From: Flavobacterium micromati
GTDB taxonomy: Bacteria; Bacteroidota; Bacteroidia; Flavobacteriales; Flavobacteriaceae
DNA length: 64,000 nt
Direction of reading: 5' to 3'
Assembly (NCBI RefSeq): GCF_900129585.1
Contig: NZ_FQWF01000001.1
Span: 62,001 to 126,000 of the forward strand
The position numbers and the translations under genes are program-made. Below are positions 42,509 to 50,502 of the stretch, one piece after another. The first letter of the stretch is position 1. Each line of letters starts with the position of its first letter. The notes beneath the pieces were generated by a model that ran no database searches, was not told the origin of the DNA, and was given only the letters and a program-made list of their open reading frames with translations.

Positions 42509-43150
42509 TTAAATTTTTCTACTTGCGTTTTTATTTTTTTTAAATGCGGCACGATACTCATACAAGATAACTTTAAAGTCATCTTTCATTTCATTATTAA
42601 GTTCTGCTGGATGAAATGTATTGTACCCTTCTTTGGTTCCTTTTTCGGCCTTTCTCCCTCGAAGGTTTCTATTTTTGTCAATTATATAAACTTTAGAACT
42701 ACCTAATTTATTATCCAGTTTTTCTACTAAACCAAGTTGTGCATAATACGATTTGATTTCCTCGGGCGCAGCAAAAACAAAACGCCATTGCGCCATGTCA
42801 GTGAATCCTCCTAAAGCTTCCATAACTTTTGCAGCATCTTTTTCTGTACCTTTTGGACATAGAATTACAAATTGAACATCTCTAAATTTGTGGTAAGTTT
42901 GATAAATCTTCTGATTTAAATTAAAAAAATTACCTCTAATATTTAACAGATCGGTTCCTGAAAAACCAATAATAGTAATCTTGTCTTTCAAGTTTACCCG
43001 TGTACCATCTAAGGTTTCCCAATTACCAAATTCGGCCGTGTTTTCTTTTAAAGTCGGTAACTTTGTATAACCATTGACACCAGATGCAAAAAACATGTAA
43101 GCAACAATAGGTAAAATAAAAAGCACGAAAAGAACAATATTTTTTTTCAT
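42509..43150 (-). CDS. SCO/thioredoxin-like membrane protein lacking the copper-binding cysteines
   Basis: A 213-residue protein with one N-terminal membrane anchor (IVLFVLFILPIVAYMFF). It then has a domain matching the neighbouring SCO protein in order of elements: NWETLDGTRVNLKDKITIIG, a site segment FSGTDLLN where SCO has the CxxxC, and a late SSKVYIIDKNRNLRGRK segment. The CxxxC is replaced and no distal GGFEHS-type histidine is seen; the only cysteine (VILCPKG) is elsewhere. It therefore looks like a thioredoxin-fold protein that has lost copper and redox chemistry but stays coupled to scO (11-bp gap). A structural or regulatory role is inferred. Confidence 0.75.
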   Translation of the reverse strand: MKKNIVLFVLFILPIVAYMFFASGVNGYTKLPTLKENTAEFGNWETLDGTRVNLKDKITIIGFSGTDLLNIRGNFFNLNQKIYQTYHKFRDVQFVILCPKGTEKDAAKVMEALGGFTDMAQWRFVFAAPEEIKSYYAQLGLVEKLDNKLGSSKVYIIDKNRNLRGRKAEKGTKEGYNTFHPAELNNEMKDDFKVILYEYRAAFKKNKNASRKI

Positions 43151-43526
43151 CTGTAGAGAATATTTGTTTTTTATTGGTCCCTATAACTATCGGGACGAAT
43201 TAACTTTTTTTAACATTTTTGTTTACGGAGTCGTTGAACTTCGTTTCGCATATCTTCACTGGTATTTGCACCAAATCTAGGTCATGCTCATTTCATTAAT
43301 GTCTAAATTATTTTTTTAATGAATACGTGAATTGCTTCTTGTAAGGCAGTTTTGTCTTGTGCAATCGTTATTTATTTGCAAAACCTTCGTTTTGAAGCGA
43401 TCTATTATGGTTGAAATATGACGCATTAAATAACCGAAACCTAATAACAGATTGCACTTTTCTAAATGATAGCTGACGCTAAATAATCACAACACTTATT
43501 TCAACATAATACGAACGTTTCGGGTA
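43151..43526. other. Intergenic region of ~375 bp, no gene recognised
   Basis: This lies between the terminator of the oxidase subunit operon and the cysteine-less SCO-like gene. The longest minus-strand frame starting with ATG is about 33 codons (product starting MRHISTIIDRFKTK) with no support. GTCCC (43178 region) and GGGAC (43191 region) flank a ten-base loop 50 nt before the downstream gene, a possible 5'-UTR hairpin. No tRNA, clear promoter box or mobile-element end is seen. The base composition is less A/T-rich than neighbouring gaps, so it may be the relic of something. Confidence 0.45.
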
Positions 43527-43560
43527 TAAAAAAGGGTACCCATTAAAACAGGTACCCTCT
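43527..43560 (-). terminator. Intrinsic terminator after oxidase subunit IV
   Basis: On the minus strand GGGTACC pairs with GGTACCC across a ten-base loop and is followed by TTTTTT. It lies 20 nt after the stop codon of the subunit IV gene. Confidence 0.85.
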
Positions 43561-43578
43561 TAATGAATTAATATTTAG

Positions 43579-43929
43579 TTAAAAATTCCACTTAATACTA
43601 GAATTTTTGAAAACCTCAAATATATAATGACCTTCTGTCAATAAAATAAAAAGCAGGTATAAAATTAAAAAAATTACTGGGTAAACTACTGAACTTCTTA
43701 AAGAACTAGCTTCACCTTCTATGTGCATAAATGCCCAAACAATATAATACGCTTTATAAATAGTAAGAGCATAAAAAATCCAGTTCAGTAAATTCATACC
43801 AAGAAAATCAGTCATATAAAGAAAATCTGGTTTTGCTATTCCTAATATAACTTCGACTATAGTTACGGCAGATAATATTCCAAAAACCTTCCAGATTCTA
43901 CCTATATTGGATACGTGTACGTGTGACAT
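43579..43929 (-). CDS. Cytochrome c oxidase subunit IV family protein
   Basis: A 116-residue inner-membrane protein with three transmembrane helices (about residues 12-32, 44-66, 80-102), opening MSHVHVSNIGRIWKVF. Size, three helices and position after two subunit III genes fit the small bacterial oxidase subunit IV family (COX4 prokaryotic type). It probably stabilises the core oxidase. It is the last gene of the ctaB-led operon and is followed by a terminator. Confidence 0.85.
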   Translation of the reverse strand: MSHVHVSNIGRIWKVFGILSAVTIVEVILGIAKPDFLYMTDFLGMNLLNWIFYALTIYKAYYIVWAFMHIEGEASSLRSSVVYPVIFLILYLLFILLTEGHYIFEVFKNSSIKWNF

Positions 43930-43947
43930 AATATTTAATATATAAAA

Positions 43948-44925
43948 TTAAGCTAGATAAAAAACTGTAAATACAAAAACCCAAACCAAATCAACAAAAT
44001 GCCAATAGAGACCAACTTTCTCAACCATCTCGTAGCTTTTTCTCTTTTCGTACGTGCCTACTAGGACATTAAAAAATATAATGACATTTATGATTACTCC
44101 CGAAAAAACGTGAAAGCCGTGAAAACCTGTAATGAAGAAAAAGAAATTAGCAAATAATTTACTCCCGTATTCATTTCGCACTAAATTTGCGCCTTCCACA
44201 ACATAATGAGCGTCAGTAAGCATTGCCTCTGACTGAGCTCTAGATAGAACTGTTTTCTTCTTGTCTTTAGTAATAACTTCGGTACGAACTAATAATTCAG
44301 GATTTGCTTTGAAACCTGCTTGCACTTGAGCAACAGAATATGAAGCTAATGGCGCTTCACTCATAAACCACATGCCCTTACTTTTTGTTAATTGCTCCCG
44401 ACCTGCGTTTGCGCTTGAAGCAAAGTCAGCTAATGCAACACGTTTACCTTCTTTATCAACAAATTGAAGTAAGCTACCACCTTTTGTTTCAACAGCACCA
44501 TATTCGCCTTTAATGAAATTTTTCCATTCCCAAGCTTGAGAACCTACGAAGATAGCTCCACCTAAAATGGTTAAAAACATGTATAAAACTACTTTGTCTT
44601 TTTTCATCTGGTGCCCTGCATCAACGGCTAAAACCATTGTTACAGAGGAAAAAATTAATATAAAAGTCATCAATGCCACGTAATACATCGGTGCATCTAC
44701 ACCATGAAAAAACGGGAAGTGAGTGAATACTTCATCGGCTATTGGCCACGTTTCTATAAATTTAAATCGAGAAAATCCATACGCAGCGAGAAAACCCGAG
44801 AACGTTAATGCATCCGACACGATAAAAAACCACATCATCAATTTGCCATAATTTGCACCCATAGGTTCATTATCGCCTCCCCAAATTTTTTCTCCACTAG
44901 TAGCAGTAGTAACTGTCGATTCCAT
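43948..44925 (-). CDS. Cytochrome c oxidase subunit III with large loop insertion
   Basis: A 325-residue membrane protein. The conserved subunit III core is visible in FFIVSDALTFSGFLAAYGFS near residue 32 and FFITGFHGFHVFSGVI near 265, with a C-terminal VGLYWHFVDLVWVFVF. Typical haem-copper subunit III has 180-270 residues. Here about 110 residues (roughly 140-250) are inserted between two helices as a soluble, Lys/Glu-rich loop (LLQFVDKEGKRVALADF and later KTVLSRAQSEAMLTDAHYV). It is part of the ctaB-subunit III-subunit III-subunit IV operon. Subunits I and II are not in the window. Confidence 0.93.
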   Translation of the reverse strand: MESTVTTATSGEKIWGGDNEPMGANYGKLMMWFFIVSDALTFSGFLAAYGFSRFKFIETWPIADEVFTHFPFFHGVDAPMYYVALMTFILIFSSVTMVLAVDAGHQMKKDKVVLYMFLTILGGAIFVGSQAWEWKNFIKGEYGAVETKGGSLLQFVDKEGKRVALADFASSANAGREQLTKSKGMWFMSEAPLASYSVAQVQAGFKANPELLVRTEVITKDKKKTVLSRAQSEAMLTDAHYVVEGANLVRNEYGSKLFANFFFFITGFHGFHVFSGVIINVIIFFNVLVGTYEKRKSYEMVEKVGLYWHFVDLVWVFVFTVFYLA

Positions 44926-44967
44926 AAATGTTATTCGTTAAAAAGTCCACAAATTTACGTTTTTTTC

Positions 44968-45555
44968 TTATTTAAAGAAATATAAAAACAAAAACAAATA
45001 AACCCACAATAAATCAAGAAAGTGCCAGTACATTGCACCAAGTTCAATTCCAAGGGTTTGAGATGAATTGTATTTTTGTTTAAAATGATTATAAATTATT
45101 ATTAAAAGCGCTATAACACCACCTGCAAGGTGAATAAGGTGCACAACGGTAACAACATATAAAAAAGTAGTTGTTATTGAACTACCGCTTCCTGTAAAGT
45201 AAAAGCCTTGATCTACTATTTGCTGAAAACCTACAAACTGTAAAACCACAAACAAAATACCTAGTACTAATGTAGCTAATAAAAAAACAGTTGTTTGGCT
45301 CTGATTGTCTTTTAATATAGCTTTTTTAGCTAAGTAAAAAGTCAAACTACAACCTATAATTACTAATGTACTTACGAAAAATGCGGTAGGTAGCTGAAAA
45401 TCTTTCAACCAATCCACTCGAGATTTACTTACTACAAAAGCACTTGTTAACCCTGCAAACATCATTGTCATGCTTACCATAGAAAAGAGTAAAATCAATT
45501 TGTACGATCTATTTGATCTTGATTTTTGTTCCGCTGCTGTCATTGTCATTTCCAT
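44968..45555 (-). CDS. Haem-copper oxidase subunit III family protein (short form)
   Basis: A 195-residue membrane protein with five predicted helices and the C-terminal signature LGAMYWHFLDLLWVYLFLFL, matching subunit III of haem-copper oxidases. It lacks the long loop of the downstream paralogue at 43948. Two tandem subunit III-like genes in one oxidase operon are common in Bacteroidetes. It starts two bases after the ctaB stop codon. Confidence 0.92.
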   Translation of the reverse strand: MEMTMTAAEQKSRSNRSYKLILLFSMVSMTMMFAGLTSAFVVSKSRVDWLKDFQLPTAFFVSTLVIIGCSLTFYLAKKAILKDNQSQTTVFLLATLVLGILFVVLQFVGFQQIVDQGFYFTGSGSSITTTFLYVVTVVHLIHLAGGVIALLIIIYNHFKQKYNSSQTLGIELGAMYWHFLDLLWVYLFLFLYFFK

Positions 45556-45557
45556 AT

Positions 45558-46460
45558 CTATCTTAAAAATTTATCTATTATATAAACTAATTGTAACAAG
45601 GTAATATATAAAACACTTACTAACATTAAAGTTCGAGCCGCTTTCGAGGTTCTTAATTTGTATAATCGTACTGAGTAAAAAAGCATCCATAATCCCAATA
45701 AAAATACAATTACCGCCGCAATCGGAGTTATAAATAATCTTCCCGTGTATCCAAGAACAGGTAATAAAGAGGCTAAAATAAGCCACACTGTATATAAAAT
45801 AACTTGAAGAGCGGTGCCTTTATCCTTTTTACCTGTAGGTAACATAAAGAAACCCGCTTTTTCATAATCATCATATAAAAACCAGCCAATAGCCCAAAAG
45901 TGTGGGAACTGCCAAAAAAACTGAATCAAAAATAAAGTTCCTGCTTCTATTCCAAATTCTCCAGTAGCAGCAACCCAACCTAACATAAAAGGAATTGCTC
46001 CTGGAAATGCTCCAACAAAAACAGAGAGCGAAGTCATAGTTTTGAGAGGAGTATAAACACTTGTGTATAAAAATATTGAAATAGCACCAAACATTGCTGA
46101 TTTTGGATTGATCGTGTAAAGCAATACAATCCCTATAATTGTAAGAACACTAGCTAAAACTAAAGCTGATGAACCAGACATCCGGCCCGCTGGAACAGGT
46201 CGATCTTTAGTTCTATCCATCAACGCATCTAAATCTTTTTCAATAACTTGATTGAAAGCATTAGAAGCTCCTACCATACAATAACCACCAATAGCCAACT
46301 TAATTAAAACCAACCAATTTAATGATTGAAAATCATTTATGCCTAGCATAAAACCCGCTATAGATGAAAAAACAACACTAACAGCGAGACGTGCCTTGGT
46401 GATTTCTCGGAAATCAATATAAATTGATTTTATTGAAAGAGTACTTTGTGTTGCGTTCAA
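45558..46460 (-). CDS. ctaB: Protoheme IX farnesyltransferase (haem O synthase)
   Basis: A 300-residue inner-membrane enzyme that attaches farnesyl to haem B to give haem O, the precursor of haem A for the terminal oxidase. UbiA-family aspartate-rich motifs are present: NAFNQVIEKDLDALMDRTKD near residue 65 and the second site region YDDYEKAGFFMLP near 195. About eight to nine helices are predicted. It begins the oxidase operon, with a very good promoter 33-64 nt upstream. The upstream gene on the same strand, remB, ends 103 nt away. Confidence 0.95.
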   Translation of the reverse strand: MNATQSTLSIKSIYIDFREITKARLAVSVVFSSIAGFMLGINDFQSLNWLVLIKLAIGGYCMVGASNAFNQVIEKDLDALMDRTKDRPVPAGRMSGSSALVLASVLTIIGIVLLYTINPKSAMFGAISIFLYTSVYTPLKTMTSLSVFVGAFPGAIPFMLGWVAATGEFGIEAGTLFLIQFFWQFPHFWAIGWFLYDDYEKAGFFMLPTGKKDKGTALQVILYTVWLILASLLPVLGYTGRLFITPIAAVIVFLLGLWMLFYSVRLYKLRTSKAARTLMLVSVLYITLLQLVYIIDKFLR

Positions 46461-46492
46461 TGCTGCTAATTATTTGCTTTTTAAAACTGTTG

Positions 46493-46524
46493 CAAAAGTA
46501 GGCTATCAAAAGTGATTTGACAAA
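46493..46524 (-). promoter_or_regulatory. Promoter of the ctaB-oxidase operon
   Basis: On the minus strand TTTG (46521-46524) and TACTTTTG (46493-46500) are 20 nt apart, a full match to both Bacteroidetes promoter elements. The predicted 5' UTR is about 25-30 nt. Confidence 0.75.
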
Positions 46525-46562
46525 AAACAATTCATAAAAAGAAATTAAAATTAAAATAAGGT

Positions 46563-48698
46563 TTAATAGTCAAAATACCAATTAAAGATGTCAGCTCTTA
46601 AACCAATACTGAACCAATTAGTACTTTCTTTAAATGTTGTAGCTGTGTTTTTCATTGGATCAAAGCTTCTGTATATTAAACTAGCGTATAATTTTAAATT
46701 AGTTGCTGGATTTACTAAATAACCACCTTGAAAATCAGCAATAAAAATAGTCGTTTTATTACCCTGCCCTACCTTCACACCGCTGTCCGAAGCTCTTTTT
46801 TCATCATAATCTTTATAGATATTCCCTCCGTAATTAAGACTATTTTCTGTGGTATCAAAATCGAAACCTCGGGTTCCCATTGTAATTTTTGCATCGGCAA
46901 AATATCGCCCTTTATGATAACGTGCAATAGCTATTAATTCACTAAAATTAGCACCCCATTGATGCCCTAAACTTTGATTATTATGCGCATAATTAGTAAT
47001 TGGCGTACTGTGCGAATACGTGTAAGGGCGAACGTGATTGTATTCGAGCTGTAAAAGCAAATTTTCAACTTTAAAAGCATTATAATACTTCACGCCTAAT
47101 TGATAGCCATATTTATTTTTCCAACTATTATCTCCTTCTTTGACATCTTGTAAAGAAAATTCATCTAGTATAAACTGTCCGTAAAAATTAATTTGATTGC
47201 TCCATTTGTATTTATAAGTTAACCCTAAAATTGCATTACCAGTTCTCGCCGAAGAGGCAAATTCTACCGCGCGATAAAAAATAATAGGATTAACAAAACT
47301 CGCATCAAATCCCCTATCATTCGTGTTATTCCAAATTACAGATTCAAATAATCCAAGATTTAGTCTATTAGATATATTCCAACTCAAATAATGATGCGCC
47401 ATAAATTTAGTGGCATAAGTTCGTTCTAAAGTAACTTCAGGACGAACGTCTTTTAACCATGTGTAGGTATTGGTATATTTTATTTTCCAAAAATTAGTGT
47501 TCAATTTAAAATACGGATACGGACTAGCGCCATCACTAGCTAATAACGACCGATAACCATCTCCAATAAAATTGCGACCGTAACCTAATTGTAAATCAAT
47601 ATGCTTGCTTGGCGCAAAAGTTAAATTGGCTTCAGCCAAAGGAAAATCATAGGAGTTTGTTTTAAACTCCTTAGCAATTCCAATTCCTGGAATGATTGCA
47701 GGATTACCCCCAGCAGGTCTAATCGACTCAGCGTAACGATTATAATAGTCTGCAAAACGTCCTTGACTTTCAAAAACGGTAGTTGTAAAATTAAGCTTCG
47801 TTCCTAATCCTCCGCGAAAATTAATTCCCCGCGTATTAATATAGGTATAAGAAATATCGCTTCTTGAATCCTTTCCCAGCTGTAAATCAAATATAGGATT
47901 TAAAGTAAACCAGTAATCGTCTCCCTTAATTTCGACCATATTTTCATTCAACAACTTTTTTTTCCACCAGCTAGAGGCTTTGATTTTTAAATTATCATTG
48001 ACTGCTTTTAGATCATAATATTGTGATACTTCAGCGTAAGTATATGGTTTTGAAGCCGTATGATTATTATTGCCCATTTGGTTTAAAGAGCGATCAAATT
48101 GCGCGTAATAGCTATGTGAAAAAGGAATATTTAAATGACTTTGAAACTCTGGATTATCATATTTCTTATAAATAATACTATCTAATTCAGTTAGTTTTTT
48201 AGTTGTATCGTATAAAATTGTGGCTTTCGCCAAAGTTTCTTTGGATACCATTCCCCGTGATTTCAACGGAATCGAAATTGTCATTGTAAATTTACTATAA
48301 GTTGGTTTTCCGTTATAAGTAGATGGTTGAACTTTAGGAAATGCATCAAAAACTCTTTTTGTTTCTTGAATCAATTCATCTTCGATAGCATCTATATAAA
48401 TCGTTTTAAAACTACCGCTGGCATCTACTTCAAAGAGTAGTTTAATATTTCCTTGAAAGTTGTTTTTTAATAAACGCTCTGACACAATAAAATTTTCAAA
48501 AACAAAATCTTCGACTTCATTATAAAAACAGTTTGTCAATGTTGTTCTGTCCGCATCCTTACATTCTGAAAAAATAGGGGAACGTTCCATCGCGTTGTTT
48601 GGAATAGTTCTATTAGTAGTTATTTCCTGCGCCAAACCAGAGAATATATTAAATAAGACTAAAAATGACACAAAACGTGTACTTATGTTGATTTTCAT
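46563..48698 (-). CDS. remB: Gliding motility protein RemB-like outer-membrane protein
   Basis: About 711 residues from ATG 48698, eight bases after the deoC stop; this gives a clean signal peptide (MKINISTRFVSFLVLFNIFS). A longer start at 48716 would overlap deoC. After the signal there is a TonB-C-like domain (about residues 75-160; NFQGNIKLLFEVDASGSF, then FPKVQPSTYNGKPTYSKF). The rest is beta-strand rich with aromatic pairs, ending DIFNWYFDY, consistent with an outer-membrane barrel. The overall plan matches RemB, which influences gliding on agar in F. johnsoniae as I recall. Identity is from memory of the family, not a search. Confidence 0.65.
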   Translation of the reverse strand: MKINISTRFVSFLVLFNIFSGLAQEITTNRTIPNNAMERSPIFSECKDADRTTLTNCFYNEVEDFVFENFIVSERLLKNNFQGNIKLLFEVDASGSFKTIYIDAIEDELIQETKRVFDAFPKVQPSTYNGKPTYSKFTMTISIPLKSRGMVSKETLAKATILYDTTKKLTELDSIIYKKYDNPEFQSHLNIPFSHSYYAQFDRSLNQMGNNNHTASKPYTYAEVSQYYDLKAVNDNLKIKASSWWKKKLLNENMVEIKGDDYWFTLNPIFDLQLGKDSRSDISYTYINTRGINFRGGLGTKLNFTTTVFESQGRFADYYNRYAESIRPAGGNPAIIPGIGIAKEFKTNSYDFPLAEANLTFAPSKHIDLQLGYGRNFIGDGYRSLLASDGASPYPYFKLNTNFWKIKYTNTYTWLKDVRPEVTLERTYATKFMAHHYLSWNISNRLNLGLFESVIWNNTNDRGFDASFVNPIIFYRAVEFASSARTGNAILGLTYKYKWSNQINFYGQFILDEFSLQDVKEGDNSWKNKYGYQLGVKYYNAFKVENLLLQLEYNHVRPYTYSHSTPITNYAHNNQSLGHQWGANFSELIAIARYHKGRYFADAKITMGTRGFDFDTTENSLNYGGNIYKDYDEKRASDSGVKVGQGNKTTIFIADFQGGYLVNPATNLKLYASLIYRSFDPMKNTATTFKESTNWFSIGLRADIFNWYFDY

Positions 48699-48705
48699 TA
48701 CTATT

Positions 48706-49449
48706 TTAGTATTCATTATTATAATTTTGACCAGCTGCAATCATTTTTGCGCCCGAAGTTCCTATGCGCTTTACTCCTAAATCAATCATTGCAACAGCTT
48801 CTTGATAAGTTCGCACTCCACCGGCCGCTTTTACAGCAAGAGGTGATGCATTATCAAGCATCATTTTTACAGTGGGAATCGTTGCACCGTTTGGCTCATT
48901 ATTTTTAGTTTTGTAAAAACCTGTCGATGATTTTACAAAAACTTTTGAGAATAACTCTTGCTCAAAATTAGAAACAACAACATTCTTAATTAGACTACAT
49001 ATTTGAATAATTTCTTTTTCCTCTAATGCCGCAACTTCAATGATCCACTTTACCACTTTATTATTGGCTAAGCCAAGCTGCGTACCTCGTAAAATTTCTT
49101 CTTTGAATATATCGATTTCCCCATTTATAAAAGCCTTATAATTACACACAAAATCTAAATCATCGGCACCATCTTCAATAGCTTTTTGTGCCTCTTGAAG
49201 TTTGTCTTTTATAGATGCTATTCCGTCAGGAAAATCAATTACTGTTCCTATTTCCAGCACCGAATTTGCTTGCGTAATCATTTCTTTAGCAATCGAAACT
49301 ACATTTGGACGCACCATAATCAATTTGAAATGCTCATCAATGGCTTCTTGAATATATTCTCTTGCAACACGAATATTTTCATTTTCGCTAAGTCCAGCTT
49401 GTTCGGCCGTTTTTAGATAGGTAGAATCGAGGTATTGTTTAATATCCAT
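48706..49449 (-). CDS. deoC: Deoxyribose-phosphate aldolase
   Basis: A 247-residue cytoplasmic TIM-barrel enzyme that splits 2-deoxyribose 5-phosphate into glyceraldehyde 3-phosphate and acetaldehyde. The Schiff-base lysine lies in VFVKSSTGFYK and the proton-relay lysine in AVKAAGGVRTYQEA. The DDLDFVCNYKAFINGEIDIF segment supports the family. It probably serves nucleoside catabolism. It has its own -7 box upstream and is followed after eight bases by the remB-like gene, so the pair may be co-transcribed although their functions are unrelated. Confidence 0.95.
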   Translation of the reverse strand: MDIKQYLDSTYLKTAEQAGLSENENIRVAREYIQEAIDEHFKLIMVRPNVVSIAKEMITQANSVLEIGTVIDFPDGIASIKDKLQEAQKAIEDGADDLDFVCNYKAFINGEIDIFKEEILRGTQLGLANNKVVKWIIEVAALEEKEIIQICSLIKNVVVSNFEQELFSKVFVKSSTGFYKTKNNEPNGATIPTVKMMLDNASPLAVKAAGGVRTYQEAVAMIDLGVKRIGTSGAKMIAAGQNYNNEY

Positions 49450-49483
49450 AGTAAATGATTTTCTATTAATTTAGTCTCTTTTG

Positions 49484-49491
49484 CAAAAATA
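49484..49491 (-). promoter_or_regulatory. Promoter -7 box for deoC
   Basis: Minus-strand TATTTTTG matches TAnnTTTG, 35 nt before the deoC start. The -33 element is not evident. The rest of the 213-bp gap to vanZ holds only the terminator at 49622-49650. Confidence 0.5.
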
Positions 49492-49621
49492 CAGATTATA
49501 AACAGATATGTCTAAATAGGGGATTTCATTTTTGGCTGTTATCGAAAATTTTTCTTTTTTAAAACTATGATTTAAAAGAGTGAAAATAGTTTTGAAGTAC
49601 TATTTTGACACTATTTAAACG

Positions 49622-49650
49622 AAAAAAAGTCTCACCAAGGCAAGACTTTT
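49622..49650 (-). terminator. Terminator after vanZ
   Basis: On the minus strand AAAAGTCT pairs with AGACTTTT across a ten-base loop and is followed by more T. It closes the ruvA-sprA-gcvH-vanZ run. Confidence 0.78.
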
Positions 49651-49662
49651 AAACATATAACT

Positions 49663-50040
49663 TTATTTACTTTTTCTAATTAGACTCAACATAATGATTA
49701 AGATTGCGGCTAATGACGCTCCAACAATATTTGCTAAAACATCAAGAAGATCAGCTCGTCTAGTCACTGTGAATGCATTTTGTGCAATTTCGATTGCTAT
49801 CCCAAAGAAAAGGGAAAATGCAAACGAAAAAAGCACTGATTTTTTATCAGCTTGGTTTAATGCTTTACTTTTAAAAAATAAAAAACAAAGCGTCGTCAAT
49901 ACAAAATGAAAGAAACAATGAACGTACTTATCTATATTAGTAACATTACCAAGCGGCACATTGTTTAATTGAATTAAACAAAAAAAACTAATAATCCCAG
50001 ACCATGTAACCGCGGCCCAAAAATACAATTGTTTACGCAC
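49663..50040 (-). CDS. VanZ family membrane protein
   Basis: A 125-residue inner-membrane protein with four transmembrane helices. The VanZ landmarks are present: [20 protein letters not shown] near residue 38 and the [25 protein letters not shown] segment (residues ~85-108, with the DxxDxxxNxxG pattern). VanZ is linked to teicoplanin resistance in enterococci, but most family members are of unknown role. The gene overlaps gcvH by eight bases, so it is co-translated with it. This sprA-gcvH-vanZ order is common in Flavobacteriia. Confidence 0.9.
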   Translation of the reverse strand: MRKQLYFWAAVTWSGIISFFCLIQLNNVPLGNVTNIDKYVHCFFHFVLTTLCFLFFKSKALNQADKKSVLFSFAFSLFFGIAIEIAQNAFTVTRRADLLDVLANIVGASLAAILIIMLSLIRKSK

Positions 50041-50413
50041 CTACTAATTCTTTATATGAATCACTTGAAAGCAAAGTCTCAATTTCTTCTACATTTGTAA
50101 TTCTCACTTTAACCATCCATCCTGCTCCGTAAGGATCTGAATTTACACTTTCTGGAGTTCCTTCTAAAGCATCATTAAAAGCGATAATCTCACCTGTTAG
50201 TGGAAGAAATAAATCAGATACTGTTTTTACTGCCTCTACAGTTCCAAAAACGGCATCTTTATCTAAAGTTTGATCTAATGTTTCTACTTCAACATACACA
50301 ATATCTCCTAATTCTTTTTGTGCAAAATCAGTGATTCCCACTGTTGCGACATCGCCATCAATACTAACCCATTCGTGATCTTTTGTGTACTTTAAATTTG
50401 CTGGTATGTTCAT
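50033..50413 (-). CDS. gcvH: Glycine cleavage system H protein
   Basis: A 126-residue cytoplasmic carrier protein. The lipoylated lysine is Lys63 in [15 protein letters not shown], with the usual glutamate before it. The N-terminal [13 protein letters not shown] and the [10 protein letters not shown] segment complete the family pattern. It shuttles the aminomethyl group between the P, T and L proteins, whose genes are not in this window. It lies 89 nt downstream of sprA and overlaps vanZ. Confidence 0.97.
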   Translation of the reverse strand: MNIPANLKYTKDHEWVSIDGDVATVGITDFAQKELGDIVYVEVETLDQTLDKDAVFGTVEAVKTVSDLFLPLTGEIIAFNDALEGTPESVNSDPYGAGWMVKVRITNVEEIETLLSSDSYKELVGA

Positions 50414-50502
50414 TTAAATTGTAATTGATAATTATTAATAATTGAATTTTTAGAATACAAATGTAACAATCTTCTACTCAAATCTGGTTTAGATTTGAAA
50501 AA

